Positions 13,776 to 20,560 of a stretch of DNA of 25,833 nt are shown here, piece by piece (position 1 is the first letter of the stretch; the number at the start of each line of letters is the position of its first letter). This DNA comes from a virus. The notes under the pieces are model-generated. The model ran no database searches. It was not told the origin of the DNA and worked only from the letters and a program-made list of their open reading frames with translations. Position numbers and translations under genes: made by a program. The stretch covers positions 1 through 25,833 of IMG/VR virus record IMGVR_UViG_3300024308_000057; one strand, written 5' to 3'.

Positions 13776-13783
13776 GGTGCGTG

Positions 13784-14398
13784 ATGGGACAATTCTTTTT
13801 GTTTGGTGATTTAGAAACGGGTGGGCTTAACGGCCGTCTAGATAATGGTCATTTGGGTATGGAGTATTACCCTATCTTTGAGCTGGCCTTTATCGTAACT
13901 GATAGTGAGTTAAACCAAGTTGGTGAAGCCTTGCATATTGTTGTGCATCAAGACGAAGATGTGATTGCAAGATCACATGAGTGGGCGCTAGATGTGCATA
14001 CCAAGAGCGGGTTGTTAGATGCTGTTCGTGCCTCATCAGTATCGTTAGTGCAGGCTGAGCAGATGGTTATTGAACACCTGAAAGCACTTGGAATACCTAA
14101 GTATGACCGTAAAACTAAGACTGGTGTAGTGTTTGCTGGTAACTCAATCATGTTCGATCGGTCATATATCATGTGCCAAATGCCTGAACTGCATGAGTAC
14201 ATGCATTACAGACAGTTAGATATATCGGCGATAGCCATGGCAGCAAGAGCATGGGCGCCTGATGTTGAACGTAATGCAGTTGAGGCTAAGCAGTATCAGC
14301 ATGAAGCCTTAGCCGATATTCGGGAGTCGATAGCGGAACTCAAATACTATCGAGATGAGTTGTTTGGTGTGGAAGCCTTTGCTTTATCAATCGACTAA
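13784..14398 (+). CDS. phage oligoribonuclease (Orn-like DEDDh 3'-5' exonuclease)
   Basis: A 204-aa protein with the DEDDh layout: D9-x-E11 (LFGDLETGGL), D125 (GNSIMFDRSYI), H173 and D178 (HEALADIRES). Orn-type motifs are also seen: SEWALDVHTKSGL-like text at 64-77, a central CQMPELHEYMHYRQLDIS and ELKYYRDEL near the end, all as in bacterial oligoribonuclease. Orn degrades 2-5-nt RNAs and pGpG. Compared with E. coli Orn, the region after the first motif has an insert (about residues 15-30). AGGTG lies 4 nt before the ATG. A phage copy just before cos is unusual; it could salvage nucleotides or remove short RNA signals. The homology is firm and the purpose is inferred. Confidence 0.88.
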   Translation: MGQFFLFGDLETGGLNGRLDNGHLGMEYYPIFELAFIVTDSELNQVGEALHIVVHQDEDVIARSHEWALDVHTKSGLLDAVRASSVSLVQAEQMVIEHLKALGIPKYDRKTKTGVVFAGNSIMFDRSYIMCQMPELHEYMHYRQLDISAIAMAARAWAPDVERNAVEAKQYQHEALADIRESIAELKYYRDELFGVEAFALSID

Positions 14399-14460
14399 GC
14401 ACCCAACTATTCAAATGATAGTAGTTATCAACTATGCCAGATGTGACCTGTTATCATCGC

Positions 14461-14530
14461 GGGTCCTTCCGGCCGCCTTCACTGCGGGGGCGGTGACGCG
14501 CAGTGCTTCACTACATACGAAAATTTTCTT
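14461..14530 (+). other. cos: lambda-like cos site (cosQ, cosN and downstream element)
   Basis: cosQ-like GGGTCCT (14461-14467) is followed by a GC-rich candidate cosN around GGGCGGTGACGC (14488-14499, flanked by the dyad TGCG...CGCA), then GAAAATTTTC (14519-14528). Lambda has GGGTCCT, then GGGCGGCGACCT about 30 bp on, then GAAAATTTTC about 32 bp further; here the spacings are 27 and 31 bp. The Nu1 and gpA homologues downstream are also of lambda type. Exact nick positions are not determined. Confidence 0.75.
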
Positions 14531-14784
14531 GGGTTGAGTTGTTGTTTTATGTGGCAGCAGCTTTAACCTTAGAATGTATAAGCATTAACCGCTTATTAAT
14601 CTTTTGATTTTAAAGTAAGTTTTTAACTTTGCGCGAACTCGTGTTTTTTAGGTTTTCGCTTGCTGGCTAAATAACAACTTTGCTAGATCTTTTTTGATCG
14701 TTCGATCATTCAATCAAAACACTCTCGCAGTTTACCCATAACAATTTTGCCAACGCTGGCAAAATGGTTGTGTCTGTACGTGTA

Positions 14785-14804
14785 AAATCAGTTAAGTGAT
14801 AAGT
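14785..14804. repeat. 20-mer repeat, copy 2
   Basis: AAATCAGTTAAGTGATAAGT, followed by AA. It is not within a recognised gene. The third copy is exactly 50 bp downstream. Confidence 0.9.
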
Positions 14805-14834
14805 AATTTAAAAAGTTTAGATTGAAGCCGGAGT

Positions 14835-14854
14835 AAATCAGTTAAGTGATAAGT
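14835..14854. repeat. 20-mer repeat, copy 3
   Basis: AAATCAGTTAAGTGATAAGT, preceded by GT and followed by AAAACG. Copies 2 and 3 lie about 300-370 bp beyond cosN. Confidence 0.9.
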
Positions 14855-14913
14855 AAAACGAAAAAAGTGATGTGATTAAGTTTTCACATATCACACCTTT
14901 ACAAATTTGGAAA

Positions 14914-14948
14914 CGGCACATGTGCCGCATAATGCGGCAGATCTGCCG
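14914..14948. promoter_or_regulatory. three interlocking palindromes in the late leader
   Basis: CGGCACATGTGCCG (14914-14927), GCCGCA-TAA-TGCGGC (14923-14937) and GCGGCAGATCTGCCGC (14933-14948) share arms, so the transcript can fold in two alternative ways, or a dimeric protein could bind in series. It stands 80 bp before the terminator. Candidate RNA switch, operator or antitermination site. Confidence 0.6.
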
Positions 14949-15026
14949 CTTTCAAGCCCCTTAAAATCGGGTAGATTTATATACGCTTGCTAAAGCTTCG
15001 TTTCTAGGTCGCACTCTTTCCCGCTC

Positions 15027-15054
15027 AAAGGCTCCCACGTGGAGCCTTTTTATT
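15027..15054 (+). terminator. intrinsic terminator before late genes (tR'-like)
   Basis: AAAGGCTCC-CACGT-GGAGCC followed by TTTTTATT. It lies 11 bp before the first late gene, so late transcription must read through it, as a Q-type antiterminator would allow. Confidence 0.85.
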
Positions 15055-15064
15055 TGGTGCTTTT

Positions 15065-15484
15065 ATGGCTCGTGTCTCGCTTCGCAAAAAGGTTTACATC
15101 GCAGGCCCCATGACTGGGTTGATTGATTGCAATCGCCCTGAGTTTCATTTGGCCGCCGATGTTCAGCGCGAGCTTGGCCATATTGTACTTAACCCTGCAA
15201 CCATACCGGATGGATTAACCGAGCCAGAGTACATGGCAATTTGCTTGCCGATGTTGATGTGCTGCGACCGTATTTATCTGCTGGATAACTGGGCTAGCTC
15301 AAAAGGTGCCAAAGCGGAATATGCGCTGGCTAACAAACTTGGCTTAGAGATTGTTTTTCAAGATGGGGTGGATCATGAAATAGCGCTACTCGGTTTGCGG
15401 GGTGATCAATACCATGCTGATGGTCAAGGCTACAGGCCTAAGCCATGTCGCCATGTTTATCAAAATCCGCATGGTGATGACTAA
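15065..15484 (+). CDS. DUF4406 (nucleoside 2-deoxyribosyltransferase-like) protein
   Basis: A 139-aa protein beginning MARVSLRKKVYIAGPMTGLI. The KVYIAGPMTG start, NRPEFHLAADVQRELGHIVL, a proline turn and DRIYLLDNWASSKGAKAEYA, then LGLEIVF are the hallmarks of DUF4406, a family related to nucleoside deoxyribosyltransferases. It could act on nucleotides or a base-sugar bond. The substrate is unknown and no experiment is recalled. The ATG lies 11 bp after the terminator, with weak GGTG as ribosome site. It is the first gene of the late operon, upstream of lysis genes. Confidence 0.85.
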   Translation: MARVSLRKKVYIAGPMTGLIDCNRPEFHLAADVQRELGHIVLNPATIPDGLTEPEYMAICLPMLMCCDRIYLLDNWASSKGAKAEYALANKLGLEIVFQDGVDHEIALLGLRGDQYHADGQGYRPKPCRHVYQNPHGDD

Positions 15485-15672
15485 CACCAGTAATCCAAAA
15501 GAGAGTTCGCATTGCTCTAAGCAAAAAGCAACGCAGTCAGCGAAAGGTGGTCGAGCCATTTTTAGGAATGGTAACGACATGACGTAGTTCGGGTTCGCGC
15601 CCCGTTAATGCATCAGTAGCGATCTAATACTTACCTAATTTACTTACTCAATTACTTACTTAGGAACTCACT

Positions 15673-15933
15673 ATGTTTACTCTAAAATTTTTTAAAAAAC
15701 CTTATCCTGATGGATCGGAATCCTCTGCTGTTGTTTTTGCTAAGTCTTATGAAAAATATAAGCGCAGTAACGGCAGTACAGAAATCATCGTACATGATTC
15801 AGCTATTCAAAATATGGGCGTTTGTTACAACGTATCAAACGAAGAGCAGCATTATCAAACTTGCTATGTTGAAAACATTGCAGGTAAAACAATCGATACA
15901 GTTAATTCCTTAACATTTGCCGACCCAAGCTAA
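15673..15933 (+). CDS. small hypothetical phage protein, 86 aa
   Basis: MFTLKFFKKPYPDGSESSAV with TAGGA 7 nt upstream. It is a mixed alpha/beta protein with a short beta start, SYEKYKRSNGSTEIIVHDSA and a cysteine in VCYNVSN. I do not recognise a family. It is fairly AT-rich relative to neighbours. Between the DUF4406 gene and this one (15485-15672) there is a repeated TTACTTA-type stretch (about 15631-15661) and no gene. It lies before the lysis cassette. Confidence 0.65.
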   Translation: MFTLKFFKKPYPDGSESSAVVFAKSYEKYKRSNGSTEIIVHDSAIQNMGVCYNVSNEEQHYQTCYVENIAGKTIDTVNSLTFADPS

Positions 15934-16128
15934 ATCGTAGCCAACCCCAGCTGAACAAAAGCGGCCGCTGCAATGGTGGACGTGGTGGGTCTGTGTTGCC
16001 TAGGTGCTAATCACACGACTAGGACGTTGAAAGACACTAAAAACATCAGCAGTTAGAGGCGGTTAACCTTCGCCGTTGATCTAACCGTTGGCCGCGCTAA
16101 GGCTAACCAACTTACAGGAGTATTGCCC

Positions 16129-16662
16129 ATGTCATTAAAGCAAAAGCTCATGGCACTTGGGCTGTCCTCGGCTGTTGCATTGGCGGGGGCGAATTTAATT
16201 GCCCCTGCCGAAGCCCCAAACGGTGAGCCGATTTTGCACACTTATCTTGATCCGGTGCAAATCCTAACCGCTTGCTTTGGGCACACAGGCCCCGAGCTTG
16301 AACTCAATCAGTTTTTTAGCGAACAACAATGCATTGAAATGTACGCCGAGGATTTGGGCAAAGCCGATCGCCAGCTGCGCCGCCTTACGTATCCGGTGCA
16401 ACTTACTGAAGGTGAGCACGCGGCTTACCTCAGTCTCATTTACAACTTTGGCGCGGGTAACTTTCAATCCTCCACTTTGCTAAAGCTGTTAAAGCGTGGC
16501 GAACGGGTGGCGGCTTGCCGCCAACTCACCGAAGCCTGCGGCAAATATGGCTGCAATGGGTTTGTGTATTCCAATAACGTCAAATTGCCTGGTTTAGAAG
16601 TACGGCGCAAAAAAGAACAGGCGATATGCCTTAAGGATCTCCATGTTCCAAAAACTCATTAA
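16129..16662 (+). CDS. SAR-type endolysin, GH24 lysozyme
   Basis: A 177-aa phage lysozyme of the P21 R type. Residues 5-29 are a weakly hydrophobic Ala/Gly/Leu stretch (LMALGLSSAVALAGANLIAP), as in signal-anchor-release endolysins, so it is exported by Sec and held inactive in the inner membrane until the membrane is depolarised. Catalytic residues E33, D41 and T47 stand in EPILHTYLDPVQILTACFGH. LIYNFGAGNFQSSTLL is the typical GH24 core. It cleaves peptidoglycan glycan strands. The ATG at 16129 is chosen because AGGAG lies 9 nt upstream. The Rz gene overlaps its end by 20 bp. Confidence 0.88.
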   Translation: MSLKQKLMALGLSSAVALAGANLIAPAEAPNGEPILHTYLDPVQILTACFGHTGPELELNQFFSEQQCIEMYAEDLGKADRQLRRLTYPVQLTEGEHAAYLSLIYNFGAGNFQSSTLLKLLKRGERVAACRQLTEACGKYGCNGFVYSNNVKLPGLEVRRKKEQAICLKDLHVPKTH

Positions 16663-17146
16663 CGCCACTGGCACATTGCACCTGTATATCATCGGCGCGT
16701 TGATACTGGCGATTGCATTACTGGGTATCAGCCTCACCGCCACTAAAACCGACTTAGCGCTTAAAAACGCCCAGCTAGAGTTAGCCGCCGCGAATCAGCG
16801 TACTTTGCAAGATAACCTAACGACAGTTACCGATGAGCTGCAAGCGCAGGCTAAAGAACGTGACAGGCTAGCCAAGGATTACGCCTTTGCCTTAGCACTC
16901 AATCAACAAGCCGCCAAAGCCAAGGCCGAGATTGACAAGCAGCTTGCCGATCAGCGCGACGCCATAAAAAAACTAAGGACATCAGCCAATGAACAAACCC
17001 GAAGTTGGGCTAATACTGCTGTGCCTGATGATGTTCAGCGGCTGCTCAAGCACGCCGCCTATTGTGCGCACCGTAGTCACCAAGCAGACCCAGTATGTGT
17101 TACCGCCGCAATCGTTAATCAGCCAGTGCTTGCCCGCAGAATGTAG
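16643..17146 (+). CDS. Rz-like i-spanin
   Basis: A 167-aa protein with an N-terminal membrane helix (about 13-34, LYIIGALILAIALLGISLTA) and a long coiled coil (about 38-120, with ERDRLAKDYAFALALNQQAA). It has the look of an inner-membrane spanin (Rz) that spans the periplasm and joins the outer-membrane lipoprotein Rz1 to break the outer membrane after lysis begins. AAGGA stands 4 nt before the ATG. Rz1 lies inside it in another frame. Confidence 0.85.
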   Translation: MFQKLINATGTLHLYIIGALILAIALLGISLTATKTDLALKNAQLELAAANQRTLQDNLTTVTDELQAQAKERDRLAKDYAFALALNQQAAKAKAEIDKQLADQRDAIKKLRTSANEQTRSWANTAVPDDVQRLLKHAAYCAHRSHQADPVCVTAAIVNQPVLARRM

Positions 17147-17270
17147 TTCAGACGCTAATGCCGATCTGCCCGATTGCATCATTCAACTCTTAGCCGTGAT
17201 CCGCAAATGCGATACCGATTTGCAGAATATCGAAACATGGCGTGAGGCCAAATCCAATGAACTCAACTGA
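16989..17270 (+). CDS. Rz1-like o-spanin lipoprotein (embedded in Rz)
   Basis: Begins MNKPEVGLILLCLMMFSGCS: a short signal peptide with lipobox MFSG-C19, then a proline-containing periplasmic part (STPPIVRTVVTKQTQYVLPP). It starts inside Rz in the +1 frame with AGGA 8 nt upstream, and runs about 124 nt past the Rz stop, so it is partly embedded and partly extended, unlike lambda's fully embedded Rz1. At 93 aa it is longer than lambda Rz1. It should partner the Rz-like protein just before it. Confidence 0.85.
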   Translation: MNKPEVGLILLCLMMFSGCSSTPPIVRTVVTKQTQYVLPPQSLISQCLPAECSSDANADLPDCIIQLLAVIRKCDTDLQNIETWREAKSNELN

Positions 17271-17562
17271 ATCAATCCGCGAAGTTGGCACGCAAAAAAT
17301 GCTCGCCGCTGCGTCTTATAGTGCATCCGCTACAACGGCAGCTGGAGGAGTGTTTACAGTGAATAATTTAGCGCTGTGGATAGGGATATTTTTAACAGTG
17401 CTCACATTCCTTGTTAACTGGATATATCAAGCGTTTAAAGACAGGCGCGACGCGGAGCGGCATGAGTTGCAAACGCAAGTGCTAAAGGCACAGTTAAAAC
17501 AGGTAGAACAACGCAATGGCTCGCATTCAACCCCAAGAGACAGCGCCTGTACTGCTGAATAA
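17257..17562 (+). CDS. class-II / pinholin-like phage holin
   Basis: The ATG at 17257 (MNSTESIREVGTQKMLAAAS) overlaps the Rz1 stop by 14 bp. Two membrane segments: about 15-34, weakly hydrophobic and rich in Ala, Ser and Gly (LAAASYSASATTAAGGVF), and about 39-61 (NLALWIGIFLTVLTFLVNWI). The C-terminus is polar and charged (KDRRDAERHELQ). A weak first TM plus strong second TM is the pattern of the phage 21 pinholin, which suits the SAR endolysin encoded nearby. The holin usually precedes the endolysin; here it ends the cassette. It overlaps nu1 by 47 bp. The family match is judged by eye. Confidence 0.75.
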   Translation: MNSTESIREVGTQKMLAAASYSASATTAAGGVFTVNNLALWIGIFLTVLTFLVNWIYQAFKDRRDAERHELQTQVLKAQLKQVEQRNGSHSTPRDSACTAE

Positions 17563-18049
17563 AACCGGCCTTTGCAAAAGTCTCGGTATCAGTACCCAAG
17601 CGTTTGATAAATGGGATGTGCCAGTCCACAGCAAAAAAGGCCGTGAATGCCTATACACCATGGCCGATGTCGTCGCCAATCGCGTGGCCAACGAGCGGAA
17701 AAAACACCTCAGCAAACCTGATGAAGATGATCCAGAAAAGCCAGATCTCGACTATGAGCGCTGGCGCTTAACCAAAGCTCAAGCTGACGGCCAAGAAATA
17801 AAAAACGAAAAAGAGCGTAAAGAAGTCGTTGAAGTCGGCTTTTGTACCTTTGTACTTAATCGAATCTCTGCCCAAATCGCCCCAGTGCTGGATCAAACCC
17901 ACATTCGGATGAAGCGCAAATATCCCGACATTCCAGAACGCTATATCGATGCATTTAGAGCGGAGATGATTAAAAGCCAAAACACCGTTGCCGAGCTCGC
18001 AGCGGGTATCGAGGACCTACTAGATGAGTATATCGGCAGCACAGATTAA
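17516..18049 (+). CDS. terminase small subunit, lambda Nu1-type
   Basis: A 177-aa protein with a winged-helix N-terminus (LNKTGLCKSLGISTQAFDKW), then LDYERWRLTKAQADGQEIKN and FCTFVLNRISAQIAPVLDQT, each matching lambda Nu1 (IEYERHRLTRAQADAQELKN, FCTFVLSRIAGEIASILDG). It should bind cosB and present DNA to gpA. The terminase genes overlap by 26 bp. The start codon overlaps the holin gene, as if the upstream lysis block had been inserted here. Confidence 0.93.
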   Translation: MARIQPQETAPVLLNKTGLCKSLGISTQAFDKWDVPVHSKKGRECLYTMADVVANRVANERKKHLSKPDEDDPEKPDLDYERWRLTKAQADGQEIKNEKERKEVVEVGFCTFVLNRISAQIAPVLDQTHIRMKRKYPDIPERYIDAFRAEMIKSQNTVAELAAGIEDLLDEYIGSTD

Positions 18050-20024
18050 AAATCTGAAAGCTGCCGTTGCTGCTGGGCTGCGCGGATTCTATCGCCCGCC
18101 CATGCTCACTTGCTCAGAGTACGCCGATGAGCATTTTTATATGTCGTCGGAGTCCAGCTACACCGAGGGCAAGTGGGAGAGCTTACCGTTTCAAATCGGC
18201 ATTCTTAATGCCATGGGTAACGACCAAATCAGCGTGCTCAACTTAATGAAGTCAGCGCGGGTCGGTTACACCAAAATGCTCATGGCTAACGCGGCATATA
18301 AGATTGAGCACAAAAAGCGCAACGTGTTGATCTACCAGCCGCGTGATGGTCAAGCCAAAACCTTTATGAAAAAGCACGTTGAAACGGCGATCCGCGATAT
18401 CCCCGTTTGGCGTGAGCTGGCTCCGTGGATGGGGCGCAAACATAAAGACAGCACGCTGGAAGATAAAATCTTCAGCAACGGCAAAACGCTCATGGTGCGA
18501 GGTGGTACGGCTGCGGCCAACTACCGCGAAATCTCCACCGACGATGTAATTTACGACGAGCTAGCGGGTTTTGATGAATCCATCGAGCACGAAGGTAACG
18601 CCACCTCATTAGGTGATACCCGTATCGAACTGTCGATGTTCCCCAAATCAATCAGGGGATCAACGCCAAAAGTGCTCGGCTCATGCCAGATGGAAAAGGC
18701 CTGCAGCGAATCGCCACATTTTTTTAAATTCAATTTACCGTGCCCACACTGCGGCGAACTGCAATCGCTTAAATGGGGCGGTGCCGAAGAAGCATTCGGC
18801 ATTAAGTGGCGCAAAAATGATAAAGGCGAGCACGACCCAAGCACCGCTTACTATTTGTGTGAGCACTGCGGTTGCTGCATTGAAAACAACCAGCTCGATG
18901 ATATGGAGTTGGATAGTCGCGCAATCTGGATTTGCGAAAATACCGGTATTCGCACCCGCGACTTTATTGATTTTTACGATGCCGAAGGCAACGATATCAC
19001 CACGCCGCCCAATATCTCAATTCATATTTGGTCGGCATATAACTCGCTCAATAGCTGGGCAAAATTGGTCACCGAGTTTTTAAAGGCTAAAGGAGATAAA
19101 GAAAAGCTCCAAACCTTTATCAACACCAAGCTTGGCTTGCCGTGGGATAACGACACAGGCGAGCGCGTTGAGTGGGAAGATTTAAAACGCCGCCGCGAAA
19201 TGTACCCATCAGGCAAAGTGCCCAACTGGGTGGTGTATTTAACCGCAGGTATCGACACCCAAGACGACCGCTATGAGGGCCGTGTATGGGGCTGGGGCGC
19301 GGGTAAAGAGGCGGCACTGATTGACCGCTTTATCCTGTATGGCGATCCATCAAGCCAAGTCTTAAAAGACAAAGTTGCCGAGCGTATAGCTCAAAGCTAT
19401 GCCCGTGCCGATGGGGTGATCCTCAATATTGGCGTAGCGGGTTGGGACTCTGGCGGTCACTACACCGACGATGTTTACGCCATGAGTAAAAAACTTGGCG
19501 TGATGCGGGTAATCCCAGTTAGAGGAGCCAACGTCTACGGCAAGCCGATTGCTAACTTCCCGCGTAAGCGCACCGCTAAAGGGGTGTACTTAACCGAAGT
19601 CGGCACCGACAACGCCAAAGAGTTAATCATGGCTATGTTGCGCATCGACCCCGATGTGGATGTGCGCAAGCCTGGTGCAATTCACTTCCCGTTGAATGAA
19701 TCGGTGTGTGACGATATTGAGCTGCAACAGCTCACTGCCGAACGAAAAATTCCTAAACGGGAAAATGGCCGCATTGTCTACCGCTGGGATGCAGGCAAGC
19801 GCCGTAACGAGGCGCTGGACTGTTTTGTCTACGCCTTGGCCGCGTTGTATATCGCCATCGAAAAGTTTGGCATCAATCTCGACAAGTTGTCGCCCGTTAA
19901 ACCCATCGCCACAGCCAATAGCGAGCAACCCGCCGCAGAACCTAAACCCGCAAGCAAGCCAAAGCCAAGCGCCAACAGTTGGCTAAACGGTGGCGGCGGT
20001 GGTGCAAGCGGCGGCTGGCTGTAA
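18024..20024 (+). CDS. terminase large subunit, lambda gpA-type
   Basis: A 666-aa packaging ATPase and nuclease. Walker A is K76-SARVGYTK (lambda has K76-SARVGYSK at the same place); Walker B is VIYDEL with D178-E179. CPHCG and CEHCG form a zinc-binding element about 240-290. The C-terminal endonuclease region has the conserved AGIDTQDDRYEGRVWGWG (about 409-427), then GWDSGGHYTDDV, and VYALAALYIA near the end. It cuts cos and drives DNA into the prohead. Its C-terminal tail is proline/glycine-rich, likely prohead-binding. Family assignment is firm. Confidence 0.97.
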   Translation: MSISAAQIKNLKAAVAAGLRGFYRPPMLTCSEYADEHFYMSSESSYTEGKWESLPFQIGILNAMGNDQISVLNLMKSARVGYTKMLMANAAYKIEHKKRNVLIYQPRDGQAKTFMKKHVETAIRDIPVWRELAPWMGRKHKDSTLEDKIFSNGKTLMVRGGTAAANYREISTDDVIYDELAGFDESIEHEGNATSLGDTRIELSMFPKSIRGSTPKVLGSCQMEKACSESPHFFKFNLPCPHCGELQSLKWGGAEEAFGIKWRKNDKGEHDPSTAYYLCEHCGCCIENNQLDDMELDSRAIWICENTGIRTRDFIDFYDAEGNDITTPPNISIHIWSAYNSLNSWAKLVTEFLKAKGDKEKLQTFINTKLGLPWDNDTGERVEWEDLKRRREMYPSGKVPNWVVYLTAGIDTQDDRYEGRVWGWGAGKEAALIDRFILYGDPSSQVLKDKVAERIAQSYARADGVILNIGVAGWDSGGHYTDDVYAMSKKLGVMRVIPVRGANVYGKPIANFPRKRTAKGVYLTEVGTDNAKELIMAMLRIDPDVDVRKPGAIHFPLNESVCDDIELQQLTAERKIPKRENGRIVYRWDAGKRRNEALDCFVYALAALYIAIEKFGINLDKLSPVKPIATANSEQPAAEPKPASKPKPSANSWLNGGGGGASGGWL

Positions 20025-20049
20025 TGCATAGATAGCAACAGGAAAACTC

Positions 20050-20256
20050 ATGAGCCAACAACAATGCCAACAGATGATCGATGCGTATATCGCAGCCGAA
20101 CTTGATGTACTTGAGGGGAAATCAACCACTATCAACGGCAAGTTAATGACCACCGAAGATCTTGGCGAAATCCGCAAAGGCCGCATGGAGTGGGAACGCC
20201 GCTTAGCAGCTTACAGCCGACCACAAGGCGGCGTTAAATTCGCAAGTTTTAACTAG
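20050..20256 (+). CDS. gpW-like head-to-tail joining protein
   Basis: A 68-aa protein, about the length of lambda gpW (68 aa), directly between terminase and portal as in lambda. Helix 1 (QQCQQMIDAYIAAELDVLEG), a beta-hairpin with INGKLMTTEDLGEI, then a helix RMEWERRLAAYSRP reproduce gpW. It closes the filled head and offers the tail-attachment site. AGGA lies 7 nt before the ATG. The call is supported by both shape and position. Confidence 0.88.
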   Translation: MSQQQCQQMIDAYIAAELDVLEGKSTTINGKLMTTEDLGEIRKGRMEWERRLAAYSRPQGGVKFASFN

Positions 20257-20264
20257 GAGTTCAA

Positions 20265-20549
20265 ATGGATAATCAGCATAAAAAAATCAAAGGCTACCGT
20301 GATTTGAGTCAGCAAGAAATTGATTTAATGAACCGAATTAAAGAGCACGGTGAAAAGACGAAAGAGTTGATAAAAGAACTTCGCACTATGCGAGGTAATC
20401 AATATCAAGATTATTGCCAAAATCAACCTATTGATTTAAGCCAAGTTCAGTTGCATGAATCAGTGCGTTGTCTTGATATTGCACAAGAAAAAATTCAAAC
20501 AGGCCAAATGTGGTTTGTTCGTGCAGTTGCCTTACCTGATTCATTCTAA
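20265..20549 (+). CDS. Acb2/Tad1-family anti-CBASS cyclic-nucleotide sponge
   Basis: A 94-aa protein. The N-terminus MDNQHKKIKGYRDLSQQEID then LMNRIKEHGEKTKELIKELR follows the Acb2 pattern of Pseudomonas phage PaMx33 and T4 Vs.4, with Y11 and K26 at the positions I recall as important for cyclic-nucleotide binding. The C-terminus WFVRAVALPDSF mirrors the family's ALVRAVAQPTTF ending. Acb2 hexamers soak up the 3',3'-cGAMP-type messengers that would trigger CBASS suicide. The middle (about 44-76) is longer and more divergent than typical. It is more AT-rich than the flanking head genes and inserted between gpW and portal, as a moron would be. AGGAGT stands 4 nt before the ATG. Confidence 0.85.
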   Translation: MDNQHKKIKGYRDLSQQEIDLMNRIKEHGEKTKELIKELRTMRGNQYQDYCQNQPIDLSQVQLHESVRCLDIAQEKIQTGQMWFVRAVALPDSF

Positions 20550-20560
20550 AGAGGCTCTTT

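Larger units (their letters stand above)
14399..15064. other. long regulatory gap: cos, repeats, palindromes, late leader
   Basis: About 666 bp without a convincing gene. It contains a lambda-like cos (14461-14530), a GATCGTTCGATC palindrome (14696-14707), a TTTTGCCA-ACGC-TGGCAAAA hairpin (14745-14764), two copies of a 20-mer (14785-14804, 14835-14854), a set of overlapping palindromes (14914-14948) and a terminator (15027-15054). The late promoter should lie here; I cannot place it securely. Confidence 0.8.

Noticed and set aside
14745-14764. Hairpin TTTTGCCA-ACGC-TGGCAAAA as a terminator
   Set aside because: The 3' side lacks a U-run (AAAATGG follows) and the stem is only partly GC-rich; it could be a binding site but is not supported as a terminator.
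15585-15610. GGTTCGCGCCCC resembles a tRNA T-arm, suggesting a tRNA-derived att site
   Set aside because: No acceptor, D-arm or anticodon arm can be built around it, so neither a tRNA nor an att site is supported.
15934-16128. 28-codon frame from ATG at about 15974 as a small holin gene
   Set aside because: No hydrophobic segment or ribosome site is seen, and a convincing holin lies at 17257.
18613-19083. Second long open frame inside the terminase large-subunit gene
   Set aside because: It is a frame-shifted shadow of gpA; the gpA frame carries all conserved motifs.
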